Positions 10,543 through 22,300 of a stretch of DNA of 64,000 bases are shown here, piece by piece. The notes under the pieces are model-generated. The model searched no databases. It saw nothing but the letters and a program-made list of their open reading frames with translations, and was not told the DNA's origin. Position 1 is the stretch's first letter. The number at the start of each line of letters is the position of its first letter. The translations under genes were made by a program, and so were the position numbers. Source of the stretch: Thalassia testudinum (Eukaryota > Streptophyta > Magnoliopsida > Alismatales > Hydrocharitaceae); NCBI GenBank assembly GCA_037157565.1, contig JAZHRO010000036.1, forward strand, positions 127,666,001 to 127,730,000, in the 5' to 3' direction.

Positions 10543-13382
10543 CAGGCTACTCTCTTACCCAACATGCCCATGCAAGAAGAGTCAACACCAATCTACTCTC
10601 GATGTGGCAATGCCTCATTCGCTAAAGGAGGGTTACCTATGGTTGTTGACTACACGAAGGAATGAGAGCGACACAAATCACAAGAGCACATGCTATGTGC
10701 GACGTGTAGATTAAGGAGGCAGTCGATTGGCATTATGTGGAGATTCGGAAGTGCATGGTCAACTCAATTAGAGGTTGACACATGGTGAGGGCGAGTCTGA
10801 CTACTAGTTCAAGGAAATCCATATTGATCCAGCTTCATCAAAGTGCTATATCATCTATTATTTTCAGAGACCATTTCCGGAGTCTGTTTTTCACAATCTT
10901 GTACTCGTTAGAAGCGTCTTGACAAGTAATAATCATCAATGAGATCAAAAATCATGTTTAGGTACTCAATTGGACTAGTAAGAGAGTTGCTGGCCTCTCT
11001 ATGACTCATAGTTAGACTTAATGGCCAACTAAGATAGCAAGGCGCATAGCTCACGAGTTGGAATTCGCTTGTACATTACCTGATCAATGAGTGAATGAAT
11101 GGTTGTCTATAAATCAACGTGTCTAGCTAGCACGTGTTTATATCATGATGTAGCCACCACTTCTAATGATTCCTCAAGGTAATGGATTGAGATGTGGAGT
11201 AGAATTAAGCCATCCTCCTTGCCAAGAGGGTGTCTTGTATTGATTGTACTTCTCGGAGTATCGCATTGAAATCATCTCGTGTCCCCAGGTGTTGATTTGA
11301 ATAGTAAAGATCGTAATTATTGAAGTCAACTTACGAAAATGATTAATAATGGTGGAACAAATGGCTTATATATATAAATAAATAAATAGTACCCACCTCT
11401 TATGCTCCATTTATTTCTTTACCATTCATTAATACTACATTGTTAGCTTTGCTAATGTATTTCTTGGACTCCATACTAGGGGGTAGCTGAGCAACCAAGT
11501 GTAGTAGCTACGTCATTATAAGACTTTAATTACTCTTCCCTTTAATTCCGTGGGACTTGTAAGGTTATTTATTTTCATTTAAATTCCTTATGAATGGTTT
11601 GTTTCGCTATTGATATTTTATGATTATGTAATGGATGACTGAGATCTTGTATTTGATTTGATAATTCGTACTTGATGACTTAAGTGCTATTAGGATTACT
11701 TGATTGGCAGGGTTTAGGTCATCACACATAATAGCCTATGCCATTGACCTTGGAGTTGACAATGAGGTCAAGGATGCATCTTATAGGGAGGTTGTTTAAG
11801 ACAATTTGACACTTTCGACGAGGGAGAGAGATCTTCCAACAAGGTAGATGTGGTCAATGAGAAAAGAGATGAGATAGATATAGGAATGTGAGAGTGTTCA
11901 CAAGGTAAGGATACAATGAGAGAAAAAGCTCCAACCCAAGCAAGCGGAACATAGCAGCATACAAGGGCAGACAAAAGTAGGGCATACAGCGAGTAGTCAA
12001 TCTTCCTTTATTCCCTTCTTTGTAACCCACCCTTTCAAATAAAGACCATTTCACTTTCTTATATACCATATTTCAAATGCCACTTCTAATTTTTCAACTC
12101 ACTATAGTATTCCTCAATATGTGGTGTTCTTTTGATGATGCTCAAGGTATCTCATTCTTCTTTGATGGAGGTGGGATCTATTGGGAGTTGATCATGTTTT
12201 TCTTAACCACGATCCTGCAAGGGCATTTGGTTTAATCGTTGTGTGCTCCGATATCCTGTACAAAGCCACATCATAAGAGCCGTCCAGGAGGCTACCTGTT
12301 GATTCAAGGACATTGTTGGCCCAGCTCCACAAAGAAATATAATATCTCGGTTACCAGAGGGGCTATCAAGTTTTTTACAACAGCAATGAAGCTGCAGCCA
12401 GATTGCAGCACTACCATCAAGTTGGTGATGCAAGGAGACGGATAAGGAAAGGTGAGCTATATCATGAGATCCTAGACCACCTCACCAAATTGTTTGTTGA
12501 AGATGAGGATGCAACTGAATTGGAAAGGAGTCAACTGCCATTTCATATGTTGGTTTCCAGAAAAGAAAGACAGTATGCAGGATACCAATGGCAAGTATGA
12601 CTTGTTGCCCATCATTGGGGGATAATCAAATTCTGCATTTTTGAAGAGGCTCTGAACAACTGTTTTTGAGTGTGGTTTAAGCAGTCCTATTCTTCTTGCA
12701 TGGAGGTGGAGTGGTCGGGGAGTTCAACATTTTGCCTTCTGAATGTAGCCCTAAAAGGGCACAATGCTCAATATGAGTGTCATTTTTGTACAATGTCATA
12801 TCTGAAGTTAAGCATAATTAAAGGGTACATATTACATTACCTCCATATGATGATTGATATTGAGCCAAAACGTCTACAATGGACTAAATGATACACTAAC
12901 ATCTAAAACATATATTCCCTCTCAAATAAGCTAAGCAGCTTGAGGTCACATTGCATCCGTGTGCGTAGTGGTGAAAGAGCGCGTTGTGTTAGCAACTCTC
13001 CACCGATATCGCATTATCACTCATTTTTTATGTTAAGTGTTGCCCATCCTCAAGGGTCAAGGATTACCGAGCTGCTTTTAAGATAAGCATTGTAGCCAAC
13101 ACGTGCAAACTACATATACAATGTAACCCAGCACAAAAGCAAACGAAATAAGACTTTAATCTACTAGAAGTGAAAGTGTTATCGAAGAAGGCGAAGTTGT
13201 TTTCAAGTAACAAGAGCAAACGGGCAGACCCATTTTCAACCAAATTCGAGTAACAAAGCACCTAACAACTTCAAAGCAGCAATAGTGTATAGAATATTGA
13301 AAAAATATTATTCTCGACACCGTCAGGACTTCAAACTTTGTCATCTGCTACCACGATGCTTGCAAGTGAATAGGCACTTCCA
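10543..13382. other. Intergenic DNA with an unidentified coding-like fragment
   Basis: No complete gene is visible. The stretch at about 12,310-12,600 has protein-like composition on the plus strand (for example RIRKGELYHEILDHLTKLF followed by an acidic stretch), with frame changes. I cannot assign it to a family and treat it as a possible exon remnant. The rest is AT-rich and featureless. Confidence 0.35.
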
Positions 13383-16300
13383 CTATGCTGCCGTATCCAC
13401 ACTCATTGGTTCAGCATCTTGCTTCTTCTGCAAATTCAAGCAAACTCAGAACGTCGACTGTCATACTATTTTCCTAAAATAGATAAAGATACCCTCACGT
13501 AAAGAGAAAGGGTGGAAGACGTCCTTAAATTCCTGTAGTATGTATCCATTGTTGGTTTGGCGGAAAACCTAAAAAGTTGATTTGTTTGTTGTACGCAACC
13601 TTTTTTCTACTGAAAATCAATCCAACTTTTTTAAGTATCGGAAACCTAGAGACAACGCACTTCATTCATACCTGCTCAAGCTTATGCATTTTAGCAAACA
13701 TGTTTCCATAGAACTTGGCATCCTTTTTGTTATACTCCTTGATCTTCTCTTTCAAAGTCCTATATTCCAACTTCACATCCCTGCACAAAGTAAACGATTC
13801 TTATTAAGGTGTGGAAAGAAGCGAAAATAGCACCAACACAAGTATATGCTTAGTAACTAAAAATGGAAGCAATGAATTGACTAATCAAGAAACCACCAAG
13901 AATAGTGAAATCAGAAGAACTTAGTGTTTTGGGCACCAAATGAAGTTCACAGATTCTAACAATACAGTCATTGCCCAAAACAAGATGAAATCTTAACACC
14001 AACCTGTTGTCAGGTTCAATCTCCAGGGCTTTCTTAATATCCACCTCAGCCAAATCCAAATCAGCAAGCTGTATGTAAGCCTGCGCCCTTCTGTAGAGGG
14101 CTTTCACGTTCCTGCTGTCGATTTCTAGTACCTAAATAGCAAGTGTGGAAATTAGCCACCATCCAAAAATAAATAAACTTGCCAAACCGTAATGAAAATG
14201 GGTAAGGGTAGATTCATTACCTTCGTGCAGAGTTTCTCTGCTTGCTTGTAGTCCTTGAGCTTCAACTTGCAAGCAGCATTGTTTAAGTTGCAAGAGACCT
14301 TCAAGACCTTCGATTGCTTCTTTTCCTCATCACTGAAGGAACTATCGTATTCAATGAATTTCGCTGCCTGTAAATTAGTCAACATAAACAATGACCATCA
14401 AACAAATCTACAGGATTTAAAAAAATGGGAAAAAGGACCGTTGATTACCTTCTCGTATCTCTTGGACGCCCTTTCATACTTCCCTGCTTTGAAAAGTACA
14501 TTGCCTTCTTCTTTCTTCTTCCCAGCAGCCTCAATTTTCTCCGGAGTGTTCATGTCCCAGGATTCCTTTTCCTGAAGCATGAAAGGAAGCACTTAGGAAT
14601 TCAGTATTTATTGATTCTCGAGTTTCCATCATTCATATATAACAGTTGAGCATTACCGACCTTAACAAATGATACCAATTCAACCTCATAATACACAGTT
14701 GAATTGGGAGGAACCACAGCAAGGTCTTGCTTTGATTCAGATGATGAGAAGGCATACTCAGGTGAGATGGTCACCAGCGCAACCTCTCCTTTCTTCATCT
14801 TCATCACAGCTTGATCAAGACCACTAATGACTTGCTCTGATACGATATTAAAAAGAAAACAACTGTAAGCACCAATGGCATGGCTTTCAAACTTGTCTCA
14901 CAGAAAGGCTATATCAGGAAAATATAATAATACCTTCATCAGTTTTGAACTCAAATTGCTCTTCATCGTGCCCCTTCTTGGTGAAGATGGTACCATCTTC
15001 CACCTTCCCAGTCAATTTAACTGCATAATTCACACACAAATACACACTAAAATTGCATGAGCATTCACAGCAGTGGCCTGGATTCTATTAAACCATAAAC
15101 GAACTTATATGTCTACCTTTGACAACAGCTCCCTCATTTGGACGTTCATAACCCTCACCCTCCTTTAGTATCTTCTTTAAGACCTTCTTGTCATTTGTCA
15201 CTTCAGTTACCGCCTTCCAGGAGACCAACTCAAGGTCCACATTGAGAGTTGCATTCGGAGGTACAGCACCTTCATTACCAGAGGCAGGCCTGCCCATCTC
15301 TCCAAAACCATCTGCAAGTAAATAAATAAATGTTAGAACCAAAGCACCACCAAGTGCAATTTTTAATGCATAAGGAAACAAATCACACTGATACTAACAT
15401 TGAGGCTTAACCGTAAGAAGCACCTTCTCTCCCTTCTTCATTGTTTTCACTGCCCTGGGGAGTGCAGGACAGAAGTATCCTGAAAATGAATTGGTTAGTA
15501 TGGTGTTAATAGATTCCAAACATCCATCAAGGAACAGATCCAGACATGATACACAAAATACTAACCATCTTTGACAATGAATTCCACTCCTTCCTCAGAT
15601 TTGGACACCGCAGTTCCATCCTCAAGACGAGCCTCATATTTCACTGGTAAAATGATATAAAACAAGTCATTTCAATGTCCCCAACTTGTTATTGCTAAGT
15701 TCTCCTGGGTTCCAATATATTACCAATGACTTCATCAAGATCCTTGGGATTCTCCCATTTCTCGCCCTCAATGAGGATTTTCTTGAAAATGCCTCCATCC
15801 TTGCAGATATCCTTCACACTAGACCAAGACAAGAGCTCCACATCAAACTGGAGGGTAGCATTGGGTGGAATTGTTGGAGGAGATCCTGATGCTCCATAAG
15901 CCAGATCAGGTGGGATCGTGAAGATGGCATTTTCACCTTTTTTCATAGTCTTGATACCCTGATCCCATCCTTTAATGACTTGACCTATTGGAGAAATAAA
16001 GGTTCATTAACATCCCAAAGGTTAATATATCAATCATTTGCATCAAAAAGCAACAGATACCACCTTCAATGGGAATATCATTCACAAAATCACCTTAAAT
16101 TGAATAATGGATATAATGTAAACGAAACTAAAATTTCTGTGTTCACAATGGCAATCCCAATTCAACATCCACTCTGTCAAAGCTTGTCATAATTGACTCA
16201 GCATTAAGATAAACAGATAGTATTCGGGGGGCGGGGGGGGGGGGGGTGGGTGTGGTGGACATACTAAATTTGATGTCCAAGAGAATAGCAAGCACATGCA

Positions 16301-19300
16301 TTCCAAAGAAAATTATGCTTATGGATTTCATGGCAAGCAGAACCAAAAAACAATCAATGCAATAAGCTTGCCTCAAAGGTAAATTGCAGCAAGAATTAAG
16401 GATACGAACCATCACACAGGCATCCAATTTTCACCAACAACAAAATAAAATAAGGTGGCAAAAAAATTAAGTAAAAAAAAAAGGTACTTTTAAAAGTTAG
16501 TGTACTATAGTTAAGTACTAGTTTTATGTAGTAAGATACAAAATATTTAAAAAAGAGAAATCATGAGGAACTACAAAGCACAAGAGCAGCCAACATGTCA
16601 GCCAACAGCGACGACATCAGGCCAAATATCAAGGTGGTTAGTAGGACCAAGCCTGAGCCTAAACTAAGGATGTTGACACTTTCAAACCTCCGTTATATGG
16701 CTAATTGAACAGACAAGTATTGTCATCTTCCTGTATGAAATCAACGTTTACATAATTTTGCCCTGAGTTCTTTTTGTTTTGAAGAAAAACAAAAGAAGTC
16801 ATGCCTAGAAGGCTAGAAGGATTCAGCTAAAATTTGACAGAAGTTTTCTTTAATATAAATATGCCTCAAGTTATGAACCATAAGCATAAGTCTGCAACTC
16901 TATATAACGACCATACATCAGTTGCCCAAAAGACAATGCTATAACCAACAAGGGACTTCACTTAATGTCCCTATGAAGTATGAAGTTAAGTCACAAGCAA
17001 CCATGGCAACACATGAAGACATAATTTGCCCAATGCAAGTGACACGCTAACCTGCTTCAGTAACCCTATTATTTTTTTAGGCACCACTTTCCTACCATGC
17101 AACAGCATTCTTACCATCCCTCGTACCAAAGGTCAATAGAGCTATCAAAAAATTTTCAAGTTTGATATTTGTTTAGGTTCAGTTAGTCAAAAGTTTGATT
17201 TAGATTCAGCTTGTAAATAAACTAATCAAACCTAAATTTAATTTTTAGCTTATTTAGATAAACGAATCGAACCTGAATAAGAAAAGTTCATTTAGGTTCA
17301 ATTTGTTAAAAGTTTGTTGTAGTGTGTATGTGGGTAAATTAAATCCAAAGCCACAAAAGCCACAACCAATCAACTACTCCTGCCTCATTCTCATCCCTAA
17401 AGTAGAGACTTTTTACCTCTCAAGATTGAAACATGCAATGGCAAGGCAACTAAAGAGACACCAATGCCTACCCCCTCTATATTTTCTAGACCTTAGAGGT
17501 ATTTTTCTATTTATATTTTTTTCTTTTGAAAAACATGCCTTTATGATATAATTTGTATATTTTTAAATTTCCTACTTGATGTTTTATTTTTTAATTATTA
17601 TTTATTGCACCCGAACCTTGAAAATCTATTATCAAACCAAAACAAACCTAGGTAGGTTCCATTCGTTTATACGCATAAAGGTTAAGACAAAATGAGAGAC
17701 AATGTTGAATGTAATAAGAGGAAGTTAGTATGCAATATTCAATCAATTTGCTCACGTATGCAATATTCGAACGAGTATGCAAGCAAGTATACAATTTTGC
17801 ATTTTTTATTTAAAAATATAAAATAATTACTAAACTTATGTTATATGTAATGTTATAACTATACAACTATCTTAACTAGTATAATAAAAAAGGCATAGTA
17901 AATACTCCAACTCTTTAATTATTGTACAACTTAAAATATAAAAGATTAAACATCTTAAAAACAAATGTAGAGATTAAAATCCAAATATTCATACAAACAA
18001 ACACAAAATGATAGACAACACTAAAAACTAGCTAAGATAAATGCTAAACACTCAACATGTTCATCCAAACTAGCACTTGATTAAAATCCTAAAAGTATCG
18101 ATCCAAATTCCATCTCCAAAATCCATGACGGGGATATCATCCTCCTCATCAGTCCCTTCATCTAATGAAAACTCTTCATCTAAACTCTGCAATGTTGTTG
18201 AGGGACATGTAAGCCTTTTGACTCATGTTTTATAACTCTTCTACACCACTTTCTTTAATAACCAAGTTCCATGTTAGCCATATTCCCTCAAACACCTCTT
18301 ACTCTCCCTCACCGCCTTCTAACCAATCCTTAGCATGAGCCCAATCTTTTGTAACTAAGGAATCTGTCTTCTTAAGTTGACTCTCTCAACTCCGAATTAA
18401 ACTTGACATATATAAGTTCAAGTTTGTTCTTTTTTCTTTGTATGTACCTACAATTTGTTTATTAAGTAAAAAGTGACACCAACACCAAACATAAATTGGT
18501 GTGAACTCCAATTTCTTTCACACCCAAATAAAGATGATGATAACTTTAGGATCTTCAAGGTTCTCTTTCAAATGAGGTGTCTCCAACCCATTTAATGACC
18601 ACCAATCGATTGCATGGTATAATAAACTTAATGAATCAACCATGCATAAGTAGCTTTCTCACAAATCCATATTTTAATTAGTGAATACCTACATTTAAGG
18701 CATCATCATTTATAAGTTTCTATCACAGAGTAAGTGACTCATCAAATGAGCCCCCTCCCTTTTTATATAAGAATTTTTACATATATACCCCTACAAACTT
18801 TCAATAAAACATATATACCCCCATGTATTTAGTATTTACATATATACCCCTATAAAGTTACTTTGTTATCGTATGCCCTTACTCCATTAAAATCAATGGA
18901 AAACATCAAAAAAAAAAATAAATAATAATAAAATTTATATATGCCTCTTTATATTTATCTTTTTATATATTCTAACTCCTCTTCCCCCTCCTTTCCTCCT
19001 CCCCGTACTCCTTTTCCTCCTCGACGGCCTCGATTTCATCTTCCTCGGCAACTTGAGCATCGGTATATCCGCGAACAAACGACACGCTTCCTCTACTTCT
19101 TACACTTGGCATCATGTCCACCAGACCAGTCAAGAACCCCATGTTCCTGTCGATGGTGGTTTGGTCCTTTACATAGGATCCAACACAGTCAGCCAGGTAG
19201 GGTGGAGCATTGGGCCAAGCCCACCCCAGCTTGACCCAATCCAAACCTGAGAAAGCCCATTCTATTTTTTTAGGCTTAGGCAAAATTTTTACTAAATCAA

Positions 19301-22300
19301 GACCTAAGCCCAACCCAAGACCCATGTTTATGGGCCCAGGGCCGAGTCAGGCTGGGCTCAATTTCATTATTTGGGCTGAATTTTCGAGTTCGGCATAGAA
19401 AAGCCTATTAAACTCCAAAAAATCTATTAAGATCTATTTTCATTGATTTTTAAATATAACCTAACTAAGTCTAATAAAGTTAATTTTTTATTATTATCTA
19501 AGTAAGGCCCAGTTAAGCCCGTTAAGGCCCAATTTAAAGTTGAAATTGGATGAGTATAATCATAATAATTTCGAAATATAGTAATACTTCTATGATAATC
19601 TTACAACTTCATAGATACTACTACGAATAAAATATACTGCTATAAACGAAATATAACTCAACTAAGCACATTATCTTACAACTTTAGATTATATTCATTT
19701 AATAAATGGAACTTTGGAAGAAAAAATGTCCTATGAAGCAACTTTCTTCTTTTAACCTACAATAATTATTTCGCATTAAACAAACTCAACAAAAATTAAA
19801 AAAAATAAACATATCAAATCTTCAACTAAAATTATACCTTATCTAAATAGTCACCACATCTCAATTATTTACAATCCCTATTCAAGAATCATCCTTTGAA
19901 ACTTACACGTATAAAATTACATGTCACAAAATAACACCACAAAATTATATATAAATGAGCCCAACGAGCCTATTTGAGCTTTTTCAAGCCCGAGTTGGGA
20001 CGGGCCTGAACCCAAAGTTTAAAAAAAAAATTGAGGCCCAGGCTCGAACCAGGTTGGTCTTTTTCAGGTCGAGTTTCAAGCCAAGATTGAGCCAGACCCG
20101 ACGCAATGCTCCACACTATCGCCAGATGGGGGTTGCCCAACTGAGCCGTCAAGGAGATGATGCCTATCATGGTAGCGACATTAGGGGAGAACCCAATTTT
20201 GTTTAAAACCCCAAATAACCCCAAGGCCTCTTGGAGACGACCGTTTTGGGCATACCTAAATATCAAAGCGACTCGGGAGACCAAGTTCCTCTCCGGCATT
20301 TGGTCAAACAACTCTCTAGCCGAGTCCGCGTCGTCGTTCTTGACATACCCAACAAGCATCGTGTTCCAAGAGACTATGTTCCTTGCATGCATTCTATTGA
20401 ATACCTCGTGTGCGAGAGTCATGGACCCAAAGTTTGCGTATCTAAGGGCCATCGCATGCCAGGAGATGATGTTCCGGTAGGCATTCCGTCAAACACCTCA
20501 TAGGAGAGGACCATGCCGATTGCGAGCTTAGCGTGGGCGTAGAGGAGGGCATTGGTAGTGATGAGAACCCTGAAGGGCATTTCGTCGAACACCTTGCGAG
20601 CGAAGGGAGTCTGAGCTTGCCATAGGTGTGGAGGGAAGTTGAATATGTGGGGGGAGGCAAGTTGGCCAATGCAAAGGACACAGGAGAGGAGCTCGATGGC
20701 GTGGGAGGAGATGCTGGAGGTGAGGAGCAAAGGGTAGGTGAAGGGTAGGGACGTGGAGGAGGGTGGCATTGATTTGCTTCAGGAAGAGATGGCATCGTTC
20801 GAAACTGAAGATAATGGTTGGTGAAGCAGAACTAGTTGCAGAGAAAGACAAAATCGAGGCCGATGAGGAGTGCAAGGAGGAGGAAGGAAGGGGGAAGAGG
20901 AGTTGGTATAAATAAAAAGATAAATATAAAATATATTTTTTTTTTCTTTTTTTTTATTTTTCATGACATTTGCCATTGAATTTAACGAAGCAAGGGCATA
21001 CGACTTTAACAGAGTAACTTTACAAGGATATATACATAAATGCAAGTACATGAGGATATATACATCTTATCGAAAGTTTATAGGAATATATATGTAAAAA
21101 CCCCTTTTATATATATTCAACTGCTTCTTTGTGATGACATCTTAAATTTCTAGATCAAGATAAAGACTTCCATGCATTCCAATAAGCCATTCACCGCAAT
21201 ATCTTCCTTCTTAATCATATCTTTATCTTAATAATAGTAATACAAATTGAGATGGTGACTTGAATGGGAGAACCCAACCTCCCTTTCAACTTCAAAACAA
21301 TGACATCAATGAATAGCTTATATTGTGCTTCAACACCTTTAAACAGAGCCTCTATCTCTTAACATCCTTAAGCCCATCATATACAAAACCCATCGAGGGC
21401 TTCCATTCCCCATCGATAATGCACAAAACATGAACCAAAGGAGAGAAAGCCTTCAAAGTCAAAAAATACCTGATACCACCAAGTAGCACTATAAATAGCA
21501 GATGCAACCCTTTCACCTCCCTTGTTCTGAACCACTTGCAAGCTCTCAACTCATCAGAAAAAAAGATCATTCTTAACTTCTCATTATCCATGACACTTTG
21601 TAAAGTGAGGAAAGTTGTTGCCAATCTCATCTGACCAGATCTCATGATATCCTATTGTTCAAGACTTTTACATGACTATAAATGAAGGTTATCAATTCTT
21701 TTTCCTCATAACATTATTAGCCTTTGATTCTTTACCAATTTCTTCAAGTGTTCAATTTATGCAATGAGCAACACATAACGACCAATATATCCTGAGATAT
21801 TTGGTCTAAAGTAGTCTTCCTACAACCAAATTTGCTGAGGTGTTATCCATGACAACTTGAATAACATTATCAGGTCCAACTTCTTTTACACATTCATCAA
21901 ACAATGAGTAAATATAATCTCCAATGTGGGAATCGGCAAATGAATCCACAAACTCTAGGAAGCCTAGTGTCTAGCTCACAATTCCAACAAAAATTTATAA
22001 ATCCGCTACCCTTCATGATTGTCCATGCATCCATCATAATTGTGCAACCATCTTTCTTCCATGACTCCCTGTAACTTTCTAGGTACTCATCTTATTCACT
22101 TCATCTTGTAATAATGTCTCTGTGACCTCATAATAAGAAAGCTTGTCCCCTTTCATAATGTCCAATTACCTCACACATATGAATGAGAGCCAGATGGGTA
22201 ACTACATTAAAAGGAATGTCATAGTCATAAAAAAAATTTGCCACAAAGTTGTTGACTCATGCTCTCTTTTCCTTGGCAAATACATCTTTAATTGTGGTTT

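Larger units (their letters stand above)
18770..21104. mobile_element. Pack-MULE-like element with long terminal inverted repeats
   Basis: Long terminal inverted repeats lie at 18,770-19,054 and about 20,834-21,104. The right end reversed aligns base for base with the left over the first 33 positions (core TTTTTACATATATA) and remains recognisable through the CTCCTCTTCCCCC and GGCCTCGATTT segments. The 9-bp direct repeat TTTTATATA flanks both ends (18,761-18,769 and 21,105-21,113), the length expected for Mutator-like elements. No transposase is present; the interior is a PPR-gene fragment on the minus strand, broken by another insertion. This fits a Pack-MULE, mobilised in trans by an autonomous MULE. 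Confidence 0.85.

Noticed and set aside
10366..10665. 99-codon frame with KERERRKEE repeats
   Set aside because: Low-complexity translation of a GA-rich tract that begins inside a CACTA terminus.
18972..19325. Open frames on both strands near 19 kb as a host gene
   Set aside because: They run across the MULE inverted repeat and the start of the nested element; only the short PPR-like part is meaningful.
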